Assembly: GCA_003978405.1 (NCBI GenBank)
Contig: QNZU01000088.1
Location: 1 to 8,875, forward strand
Reading direction: 5' to 3'
Length of the DNA stretch: 8,875 nt
DNA from: Sulfurospirillum sp.
GTDB taxonomy: Bacteria; Campylobacterota; Campylobacteria; Campylobacterales; QNZT01
Position numbers and translations under genes: made by a program. Positions 1 through 5,401 of this stretch are shown piece by piece. The number at the start of each line of letters is the position of its first letter. Within the stretch, counting starts at the first letter, position 1. Below the pieces are notes generated by a model, which was given only the letters and a program-made list of their open reading frames with translations, did not search any database and was not told the DNA's origin.

Positions 1-342
1 TTTTAAAGTGTTGTAATCTGCACTTCTTCCTTTGCCAAAATGAAAATCGTATCCGATTACAATCTTTTTTAGATTTTTAAACTCTTTGCTTAGAAACTCC
101 ACAAACTCTTTTGCACTCATATCTTTGATATCATCAAGCAGTACCAAAAAGCATCCGCAATTAACATATTTACATCTTCTCTCTTTTGGTGTAAGAGCCT
201 TTGTATCTCTATAGATACTAAGCATTGCACCTCTTTTTCCAAGATATCCCAAAAGTTTTTGATGGGCTATATGAACTCCATCAAAACCACCCAAAGCCAA
301 AGAGTCAATTTGAGTTTTTTTTAAAGTGGTAAAAGATTTCAA
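1..342 (-). CDS. ribF: RibF, FAD synthetase / riboflavin kinase (N-terminal 114 codons, cut by window edge)
   Basis: The encoded N-terminal part matches the FMN adenylyltransferase domain of RibF, the cytoplasmic enzyme that makes FMN and FAD from riboflavin. Visible motifs are the nucleotide-binding G-G-F-D-G-V-H-I-A-H-Q at about residues 18-28 and a second conserved block, V-I-G-Y-D-F-H-F-G-K-G-R-S, near residues 95-107. The C-terminal riboflavin kinase part would lie left of the window, so its presence cannot be judged. I place the start at a TTG (340-342) because it follows an AGAGGGA ribosome binding site (347-353, minus strand) and gives the usual short lead-in before the GGFDG motif. 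This start lies inside tlyA and overlaps it by 38 nt, so the two genes are probably co-transcribed and translationally coupled. A tlyA-ribF pair is also known in Campylobacter. Family assignment is firm; the exact start is likely but inferred. Confidence 0.88.
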   Translation of the reverse strand, partial: MKSFTTLKKTQIDSLALGGFDGVHIAHQKLLGYLGKRGAMLSIYRDTKALTPKERRCKYVNCGCFLVLLDDIKDMSAKEFVEFLSKEFKNLKKIVIGYDFHFGKGRSADYNTLK

Positions 343-1021
343 TATTTCCCTCTTTGCCTCTGATTTTTGATTCTTCAAAATGATTTAATCTCCAGCCATA
401 TTTTTCTACACTCTTTAAAAAGGCAGATTGTGCCTCTTTAATAGCGAGGTTGTCTCTTACAACACCTCTTTTATCTCTTTTGATCTCTTTTCCCACCTCA
501 AACTGCGGCTTGAACAAAATGAGAATATCATCTAAAGAAAGTCTATCGATACTCTCTAAAATATATGAGACTCCGACAAAAGATACATCACAAGTGATCA
601 AATCGTAACTCAATTCACTTTTAAACTCTCTTATATCACACTCTTCAAAACTTCTGACTCTACTTGAAGCTCTTATCTTTGGATGGAGCTGATCTTTGCC
701 TACATCAACACCATCAACTCTTTTGGCTCCCTCTTCAAGCAATACCTCAATAAATCCCCCTGTAGAACTCCCTATATCAAGACAGACTCTGTTTTTGATC
801 AAAATAGGATGAGAATCCAAATATGATCTTAGTTTTTTCCCTGCTCTTGAGACAAACTCATACTCGGATAAAATTTTAATAGTTGCATCTTCATTGACAC
901 TGAATGATGGTTTGGTGATTTTTTTATTATTTACTAGTACAAATCCACTTTTAATAAGCTCTTTTGCTCTGTTTCTGCTTTGAGTATAGCTATTTTTAAA
1001 AAGAAAGTGATCCAATCGCAT
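305..1021 (-). CDS. tlyA: TlyA, 23S rRNA (cytidine-2'-O)-methyltransferase / hemolysin-family protein
   Basis: This 238-residue protein has an N-terminal S4 RNA-binding domain (about residues 2-55), the short linker F-V-S-R-A-G-K-K-L (56-64), and a Rossmann methyltransferase domain with the SAM-binding motif L-D-I-G-S-S-T-G-G-F (81-90). The K-D-K-E catalytic tetrad of 2'-O-ribose methyltransferases can be assigned to K63, D145 (C-D-V-S-F), K171 (F-K-P-Q-F-E) and E228 (G-N-I-E). TlyA enzymes methylate cytidines at the ribosomal subunit interface. The short (type I) forms found in Campylobacter modify only 23S rRNA, while longer type II forms also modify 16S. The length here fits type I, which is an inference. 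The ATG at 1021 has no good Shine-Dalgarno sequence before it. ribF begins inside the end of the gene. The old 'hemolysin' label reflects an indirect phenotype. Confidence 0.93.
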   Translation of the reverse strand: MRLDHFLFKNSYTQSRNRAKELIKSGFVLVNNKKITKPSFSVNEDATIKILSEYEFVSRAGKKLRSYLDSHPILIKNRVCLDIGSSTGGFIEVLLEEGAKRVDGVDVGKDQLHPKIRASSRVRSFEECDIREFKSELSYDLITCDVSFVGVSYILESIDRLSLDDILILFKPQFEVGKEIKRDKRGVVRDNLAIKEAQSAFLKSVEKYGWRLNHFEESKIRGKEGNIEIFYHFKKNSN

Positions 1022-1069
1022 AAAATTTCGTAGCCGTTTTGAAGTAATTTGCCAAAAAGTGTAACAATT

Positions 1070-1075
1070 TGTATA
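1070..1075 (-). promoter_or_regulatory. Possible -10 element for tlyA-ribF
   Basis: On the minus strand this reads TATACA in an AT-rich stretch, about 45-50 nt before the tlyA ATG. Vegetative promoters in Campylobacter-type genomes often have only a -10 box with T-rich upstream sequence and no clear -35. The site is plausible by position, but the base composition makes such matches common. Confidence 0.25.
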
Positions 1076-1123
1076 AAATATCTAAAGTAATCTTAAAATA
1101 TACTTAATATTTAATTTTTATCG

Positions 1124-1143
1124 GAATTTTGTTAAACAAATTC
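1124..1143. repeat. Imperfect inverted repeat, possible operator between tlyA and the small HTH gene
   Basis: The 20-bp sequence GAATTTTGTTAAACAAATTC pairs with itself apart from one extra T: arm GAATTTTGTT against AACAAATTC. It lies 50-70 bp upstream of the start of the small helix-turn-helix-like gene and about 100 bp upstream of tlyA, so it is placed where an operator for either gene could be. A link to the neighbouring HTH-like protein is only inferred from proximity. Confidence 0.35.
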
Positions 1144-1164
1144 TAAAACACATCGATTTAGTAG

Positions 1165-1170
1165 TATAAC
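1165..1170 (+). promoter_or_regulatory. Possible -10 element for the small HTH gene
   Basis: TATAAC, preceded by TAG, lies 29 bp before the start codon and ahead of a clear AGGGAG ribosome binding site at 1184-1189. It would give a short leader of roughly 15-20 nt. There is no obvious -35 hexamer, which is common in this phylum. The evidence is position and a five-of-six match to TATAAT. Confidence 0.35.
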
Positions 1171-1193
1171 AAATTTAATAAATAGGGAGTGTT

Positions 1194-1391
1194 ATGAAAG
1201 TATCTAACAAAGAGATTGCAGCAGCAATCAACAAAACGCCTTCGGCAATATCGTATCTAAAGAAGACAAATATCAATGAGTTTCATATTTTGAAACTTGG
1301 TGTTCTTTGTCAAAAGTTAAATCTTGACAGTCAAGATCTAATGGCGATGTATCAACTTAAGCAAATAGAGCTTAAAAAGATAGCATCATAA
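1194..1391 (+). CDS. Small helix-turn-helix-like protein, putative DNA-binding regulator
   Basis: The gene encodes 65 residues and I do not recognise a named family. Residues 4-24 (S-N-K-E-I-A-A-A-I-N-K-T-P-S-A-I-S-Y-L-K-K) read like the second and third helices of a Cro/CI-type HTH: a small-residue helix, a turn at N14-K15-T16, then a recognition-like helix with S-A-I-S-Y. The rest (about 30-63) is predicted helical and may dimerise. The protein ends in a Lys-rich helix and has no membrane segment or signal peptide. The ATG follows a good AGGGAG at a proper distance, which supports real translation. The gene points away from tlyA and towards truA, and is the only plus-strand gene in the left 8 kb. 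An inverted repeat lies upstream, so autoregulation is possible but unproven. Its targets are unknown. Confidence 0.72.
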   Translation: MKVSNKEIAAAINKTPSAISYLKKTNINEFHILKLGVLCQKLNLDSQDLMAMYQLKQIELKKIAS

Positions 1392-1399
1392 TCAAGAGG

Positions 1400-1435
1400 T
1401 GGTACTGAAAAACACATAGAGGGGAATCAGTACCA
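1400..1435. terminator. Hairpin between convergent genes, possible bidirectional terminator
   Basis: A perfect 9-bp inverted repeat, TGGTACTGA (1400-1408) and TCAGTACCA (1427-1435), encloses an 18-nt loop. It sits between the stop of the plus-strand small gene and the end of truA, and its right arm contains the truA stop codon and last Tyr and Trp codons. Neither side has a run of T residues after the stem and the loop is long, so this is not a textbook intrinsic terminator. Its place between converging genes makes a role in 3' end formation or mRNA protection plausible. Confidence 0.4.
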
Positions 1436-2158
1436 AATGCGAGCAAGATAGAGACCGTTTGGCTCTATCGGCTTAATATTACTTGAATGCTTTAAACTTA
1501 GTTCATCTTTTAAATCGTCAATACTCTTTTTACCCTCATTTATCATCAATAAATATGCAACCATCATTCTAATTTGTGAACGAAGATATCCATTTGCAAT
1601 AAAACTCAAAATCAAACTATCATTATATCTGTATGCCAAAGTTTTATATACTCTTCTAACACTGCTTAAAACATCTGAACCACTTTTCATAAAATTTCTA
1701 AAGTCATGTTCACCTTCAAAAACTTTGATAGCCTCTTTAAGAAGTTCAATGTCTAATCTTTTGTCATAAAATAGCACATAAGGAGCTTCAAAGACACTAT
1801 ATTCACCCTCTTTGATGATATATCTGTACTCCCTTTTTTTGGCAGAAAATCTGGCATGAAAATCGTGATCAACTACTTTTATCTGCTTTATATGGATTTC
1901 TGGATGCAGATGTCTGTTTAGAGTGGTTTTTAATTTATCAAGATCACTCCAGTATGGAGGTAAATTGATATCAATCACTTGATTTAGAGCATGAACAAAG
2001 CTGTCAGTTCTGCCGCTTGCATTGAAGGCTGAATCAATTTTCAATCTTTTAAAAACTCTCTCCAATTTATTAGCAACTGTTTTTGTGCCGTCTCTTTGGA
2101 GTTGAAATCCTCTAAACTTGCTACCGTCATAGCTAAGAGTCATCATCACTTTCATCAA
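1427..2158 (-). CDS. truA: TruA, tRNA pseudouridine(38-40) synthase
   Basis: The 243-residue product is a full-length TruA, the cytoplasmic enzyme that converts uridines 38-40 of the tRNA anticodon arm to pseudouridine. The opening M-T-L-S-Y-D-G-S-K-F-R-G-F-Q and the catalytic motif G-R-T-D (49-52, with nucleophile D52) followed by S-F-V-H-A are typical. Further family blocks are F-H-A-R-F-S-A-K-K-R-E-Y-R-Y and the C-terminal N-G-Y-L-R-S-Q-I-R-M-M-V. The gene is the last in the seven-gene run: its ATG overlaps the stop of the permease gene in an ATGA junction, with AAAGAG just upstream, so translational coupling is likely. A second ATG directly follows the first and could also serve as the start. 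The stop codon lies in the arm of a hairpin shared with the converging gene. Confidence 0.96.
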   Translation of the reverse strand: MMKVMMTLSYDGSKFRGFQLQRDGTKTVANKLERVFKRLKIDSAFNASGRTDSFVHALNQVIDINLPPYWSDLDKLKTTLNRHLHPEIHIKQIKVVDHDFHARFSAKKREYRYIIKEGEYSVFEAPYVLFYDKRLDIELLKEAIKVFEGEHDFRNFMKSGSDVLSSVRRVYKTLAYRYNDSLILSFIANGYLRSQIRMMVAYLLMINEGKKSIDDLKDELSLKHSSNIKPIEPNGLYLARIWY

Positions 2159-3177
2159 TATCTCTTTAATATTCTCTTATAAAACAGATACCCACCTGTA
2201 AAATGAACTAGAACAATCATAGCAATTGTGCCATAAAGAGGAATATTCAAAGAGACAAAATACATCAGCAGATAGTAAAGTAGTACCACTAAAAACATAT
2301 AGAGATAGATATTTGGTTTTTGGTGCCTTGTGTGGGCTATGCCAAAACTGAGTGCAAACAAAAATGTAGTCAATGGGAAAAAAGAGATCAAGACATTTAT
2401 CGCCAAATCCTTGGCTCTTTGTCTATCCTTTTTTGCCTTCATCCAGTAATCTTTGACATTGTAGTAGTGAATCTCTTTAATCTTTGGGTTGTAACTCATA
2501 ATCATATCACCATAGCTAAACTCATCGATCTTATCTTTTTCAAGGTTATACAACTTTCCGTTTTTCAATACGATTGATACTATAGAGTTGTTGTGTTCCA
2601 TATTTGCCTCTTTTGCCAGGACAAATCTCTCCTCATTTTTTTTTGCATTGAAGTTATACAAAACTATATCTTTATAACTATCCTTTGAGTTTGAATTGAC
2701 AAACAGATTCCAATCTCCAAACCTCTGCCCGTATGATGAGCTTTTTAGGTTGATCTTTGCCTGTAGCTTCTTATAGGCGATGAAATTTTTGTTCAACTGT
2801 TTGGAGATTGGAATCATCACAACAGAGTTTACCAGCAAAAAAAGTGTTACAAAGAGTGAGAGAAAAAAAAAGAGTTTTGCAATTTTATTTGGTGAGAGTG
2901 TCAATGCAAACAAAACTATAATCTCATTATCATTTGAGAGTTTGTAAAGTGTCATAGCAACAGAGATAAAAAAAGTAATCGGCAAAGAGTAAACTATGAT
3001 TTGGGGAAGCACATACAAATAGGCTTCACCAAGATCAGAAAATGATACCGAAAAGAGTGATGTGAGTGAGGATATCTTGATAAAAAAGATGACTGATGCC
3101 AGAAAAAATAGTGTAAAAAAGAGTGATAAAAAGGTTTGGAAAAAATTGAGTATTAGATATCGATAAACTTTAGCCAT
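2155..3177 (-). CDS. LptF/LptG (YjgP/YjgQ) family LPS export permease
   Basis: This 340-residue inner-membrane protein has the LptF/LptG layout: three N-terminal membrane helices (about 10-34, 51-78, 101-124), a periplasmic beta-rich domain (about 128-255), and three C-terminal helices (about 259-281, 289-309, 314-333). The cytoplasmic loop sequence L-S-N-D-N-E-I-I-V-L-F-A-L-T-L-S-P (80-96) matches the family's conserved (S/N)-x-E-(L/I) segment that contacts the LptB ATPase. The protein would be half of the LptB2FG transporter that lifts lipopolysaccharide from the inner membrane. I cannot say whether it is LptF or LptG, and its partner is not in the window. I chose ATG 3177, which overlaps the prepilin peptidase gene by 8 nt. 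An upstream TTG at 3201 would add eight residues and overlap more. The coding region contains a perfect 17-bp inverted repeat and a run of nine T on the coding strand. Confidence 0.86.
   Translation of the reverse strand: MAKVYRYLILNFFQTFLSLFFTLFFLASVIFFIKISSLTSLFSVSFSDLGEAYLYVLPQIIVYSLPITFFISVAMTLYKLSNDNEIIVLFALTLSPNKIAKLFFFLSLFVTLFLLVNSVVMIPISKQLNKNFIAYKKLQAKINLKSSSYGQRFGDWNLFVNSNSKDSYKDIVLYNFNAKKNEERFVLAKEANMEHNNSIVSIVLKNGKLYNLEKDKIDEFSYGDMIMSYNPKIKEIHYYNVKDYWMKAKKDRQRAKDLAINVLISFFPLTTFLFALSFGIAHTRHQKPNIYLYMFLVVLLYYLLMYFVSLNIPLYGTIAMIVLVHFTGGYLFYKRILKRY
2706..2815. repeat. Perfect 17-bp inverted repeat inside the lptF/G-type gene
   Basis: The left arm GATTCCAATCTCCAAAC (2706-2722) is the exact reverse complement of the right arm GTTTGGAGATTGGAATC (2799-2815), with 76 bp between them. 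Pairing does not extend past either end. Both arms are coding: one covers I-P-I-S-K just after the third membrane helix, the other covers F-G-D-W-N in the periplasmic domain. The repeat is read directly from the sequence. Whether it acts as an mRNA stem, an invertible segment, or nothing is unknown. Confidence 0.85.
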
Positions 3178-3919
3178 ACAGATTGATCCAAATAGCCTCA
3201 AACTTCTCTTTGAACAGATATACCAAAAAGAGTGCCAAAGCTAAAAAGGGAATAAAAGGCACCTCATAATCTTTCTCTTTAATGATGATAAACACAGGAA
3301 GAGCTATGACTGCAGAGAGAAATATTGCAACCAAGCCCATCTTAACTCCCACCATTGCTCCGATTGTTGCAGCTATCATAATATCCGCTTCACCCAAAGC
3401 CTCTTTTTTAAGAGCATACGATACATAAAATCTAAGCAGAGAAAATCCTCCGGCAAAAAGGAGTGCATTGACAAAGTTTGTTAAAATGGACGAACTTGCA
3501 AAAAAAGCCAAACTCAAAGCTGCCAGATTTAGTGAATCAGGAACCGCCTTGTATCTAAGATCAATCAAAGAGAGTCCAAGAAGAAGTGCAAAAACCAAAC
3601 CGGCAATAACCGCTTCTAAAACAGAATCACTCTTATAGTAACAAAGTGCAAAAATCACAGCACTTAAGAGTTCAATCAGAGGATACTGTATGGAAATCTT
3701 CTCTTTGCAGTAGGCACACTTACCTCCCAAAAATAGCCATGAAAAAAGTGGGATATTGTGGTACCACTTAAGATTGTTGTTGCATTTTGGACAATGCGAA
3801 GCCGGAAAAACAACACTTTTGTCTATCGGTATCCTTAAAATCAAAACATTTAAAAATGACCCAAACAAAAGACCAAACAAAATCACTAAAAAAGCTTCAT
3901 ATATCTGTGAATCTATCAA
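3170..3919 (-). CDS. Type IV prepilin peptidase / N-methyltransferase (PilD family)
   Basis: The 249-residue polytopic membrane protein is a full-length bifunctional prepilin peptidase. Near the N-terminus G-S-F-L-N-V-L-I-L-R-I-P (20-31) is the family signature. It is followed by the cytoplasmic methyltransferase domain with a four-cysteine zinc site: C43-x2-C46 and C68-x2-C71. The two catalytic aspartates are D120 (S-L-I-D-L-R-Y-K-A-V-P-D) and D179, where the usual G-x-G-D is G-E-A-D. It would cleave and methylate type IV pilin or pseudopilin leaders; in Campylobacter such a gene in this same neighbourhood is linked to natural transformation. The start is TTG at 3919, supported by GGTGGAG four bases upstream and by a TTGA overlap with the uppS stop. 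No pilin gene is in the window, so its substrates must lie elsewhere. Confidence 0.93.
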   Translation of the reverse strand: MIDSQIYEAFLVILFGLLFGSFLNVLILRIPIDKSVVFPASHCPKCNNNLKWYHNIPLFSWLFLGGKCAYCKEKISIQYPLIELLSAVIFALCYYKSDSVLEAVIAGLVFALLLGLSLIDLRYKAVPDSLNLAALSLAFFASSSILTNFVNALLFAGGFSLLRFYVSYALKKEALGEADIMIAATIGAMVGVKMGLVAIFLSAVIALPVFIIIKEKDYEVPFIPFLALALFLVYLFKEKFEAIWINLYG

Positions 3920-4599
3920 TTTACTCCACCAAACCTTCTCTCAATTTTGGCAAATTTTTGTAAAATTTGATCAAACTCCTCCATACTAAACTCCGGCCAC
4001 AAAGTGGGTGTAAAAAAGAGTTCACTATATGCACACTGCCAAAGAAGATAGTTTGATAATCTTACATCTCCGCCTGTTCGTATCAGTATATCGACATCAG
4101 GGAAATTTTTTGTATCCAAAAGCATATTAAAGCTCTCCTGTGTTACCTCATCTCCAATTTTAACAGCTTCATTTACAGCTCTAACAATCTCATCTTTTGA
4201 GCCATAATTGATAGCAAGTACCTGAGTTAAGCCCTCAAAATGGGCAGTCTGCTCTTTTGTATATGCAATTCTCTCTTGAAGCTTTGGTGAAAGTGCTTTT
4301 ATATTACCAATTGTTTCAAATCTTACAGAGTTCTCTAAAAAGAGTGGAAGCTCGTTTTTTAGGTATCTATCCATCAAAGTCATTAAAAAATTTACTTCAG
4401 TTTTTGGTCTTTTCCAGTTTTCGGTACTAAATGCATAAAGAGTTAAATATTTGATGCCTACATTTGATGCATGTATAGTCAACTCTCTAACTTTAGAAGC
4501 TCCAACTTCATGCCCTTTGATTCTCTCTTTAAAACCCTGCTTTTTTGCCCATCTGCCGTTTCCATCCATAATAACAGCGACATGTTTTGCCTCTTGCAT
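3916..4599 (-). CDS. uppS: UppS, undecaprenyl diphosphate synthase
   Basis: The 227-residue product is a cis-prenyltransferase that condenses isopentenyl diphosphate onto farnesyl diphosphate, giving the C55 lipid carrier for peptidoglycan and O-antigen or other surface glycans. The signature H-V-A-V-I-M-D-G-N-G-R-W-A (6-18) contains the catalytic D12. Other motifs are the G-H-E-V-G-A block, F-S-T-E-N-W-K-R-P, I-N-Y-G-S-K-D-E-I, and the C-terminal R-T-G-G-D-V-R-L-S-N-Y-L-L-W-Q followed by A-Y-S-E-L-F-F-T. In that last block V replaces the His of the E. coli enzyme, a position that varies in the family, and D replaces the usual E. Length is normal, slightly short. The ATG lies one base after the upstream gene's stop and is preceded by AAAGGG; the stop overlaps the prepilin peptidase TTG. 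Confidence 0.96.
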   Translation of the reverse strand: MQEAKHVAVIMDGNGRWAKKQGFKERIKGHEVGASKVRELTIHASNVGIKYLTLYAFSTENWKRPKTEVNFLMTLMDRYLKNELPLFLENSVRFETIGNIKALSPKLQERIAYTKEQTAHFEGLTQVLAINYGSKDEIVRAVNEAVKIGDEVTQESFNMLLDTKNFPDVDILIRTGGDVRLSNYLLWQCAYSELFFTPTLWPEFSMEEFDQILQKFAKIERRFGGVN

Positions 4600-4600
4600 T

Positions 4601-5401
4601 TTAACCCTTTAGATCAAGTAGAGAGTTTCCGTACTCATAAAGTGGATATATCTTACCCTTTTTTTTATATAAATTTGTTTCAAAACTTAAATTCTTTAAC
4701 TCGTTCTTTAAAAATTCTAAACTATTTTCATAAAATAGATAGATAGTTAAATGACTTATACCATCAATGAGTTCAACAACCCCCTCCAAGGGACCCAAAT
4801 TTTCAAATGCAGCATAAAACTCAATAGAGCCATTTTGATTATCATCTTGCTGATCTTTTTTTTCTCTCTTTTTCGATTTTTGCTTTTTAAATTGGAAAAA
4901 TGTCTCTTTTTGGTTATGAGTCAAAACAAATGAAAAGAGATTGTCCTGCAAAGCATTCAAAAGGTTGGTTGTAAGCAAAAACTGCTCTTTTGAAGTAGCT
5001 GTTGAGAGTTGATGAAGGAGATTTTGTTTGATTGTCTCTTTTGGATTGTTTGATTCTAATACATTTTTTAGAGTTTGAATATCAAATCTTAAATTTCCCT
5101 GATCAAGTTTGGATTGTAAAATTTTTGGCTGAATAAAGAGATTTGAGATAGATACAGATTTTGATTTTGGCTCCTGTTTTAATATGCCCCAATACTTTTT
5201 GCCCACATCCAAAGGAAGTTCGCTTTTGGTTTGAATCTGCTCTTTTCTTCCGATATCAAGCATGAAAAGGTTTGATTTTACCTGCTCTTTTACTTTGATT
5301 GAGATTGGCAAAGTGGTATTGAAATTAATCTCACCCTTTACTACTTTGCCTAGATTGGATATTGAATTTAGTCTGCTTAACTCACTAAGAACCCTGATCA
5401 T
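4601..5401 (-). CDS. Unnamed protein with FliK-like (hook-length control) layout
   Basis: The product has 266 residues and is not one I recognise by name. It has no signal peptide or membrane helix. Residues about 34-90 look beta-rich, with S-N-L-F-M-L-D-I-G-R-K-E-Q-I-Q-T-K-S, then L-P-L-D-V-G-K-K-Y-W. This resembles the small barrel-like unit seen in some FliK-type proteins (strand, 'ig.k...a.s', then 'L..G..y'). A helical middle (about 98-155) is followed by a very charged Lys/Gln/Asp linker (173-190). The C-terminal part (191-240: F-E-N-L-G-P-L-E-G-V-V-E-L-I-D-G, then L-T-I-Y-L-F-Y-E-N) fits the pattern of the FliK core (Flg_hook) domain. The ATG at 5401 overlaps the coaBC TGA by one base, with GGGTGA upstream; a TTG at 5404 is an alternative. 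A hypothetical gene occupies the same slot in Campylobacter. A FliK-like function is inference from pattern only. Confidence 0.9.
   Translation of the reverse strand: MIRVLSELSRLNSISNLGKVVKGEINFNTTLPISIKVKEQVKSNLFMLDIGRKEQIQTKSELPLDVGKKYWGILKQEPKSKSVSISNLFIQPKILQSKLDQGNLRFDIQTLKNVLESNNPKETIKQNLLHQLSTATSKEQFLLTTNLLNALQDNLFSFVLTHNQKETFFQFKKQKSKKREKKDQQDDNQNGSIEFYAAFENLGPLEGVVELIDGISHLTIYLFYENSLEFLKNELKNLSFETNLYKKKGKIYPLYEYGNSLLDLKG

Noticed and set aside
187..230. Small palindrome GTATCTCTATAGATAC in ribF
   Set aside because: Only six-base arms within coding sequence, which is expected by chance.
2320..2577. 85-codon plus-strand open frame
   Set aside because: Antisense to the permease gene, with no ribosome binding site and no protein pattern.
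3178..3201. Upstream TTG start for the permease gene
   Set aside because: It would add eight residues and a 32-nt overlap. ATG 3177 gives a minimal overlap and a typical family N-terminus. It is not fully excluded, because the ATG has only a weak ribosome binding site.
4656..4670. Possible -1 frameshift site (A_AAA_AAG) near the end of the FliK-like gene
   Set aside because: The heptamer is in frame on the coding strand, but A8 runs are common in this AT-rich window and I see no stimulatory stem next to it.
4471..4933. Two short plus-strand open frames opposite uppS and the FliK-like gene
   Set aside because: Shadows of well-supported minus-strand genes, with no translation signals.
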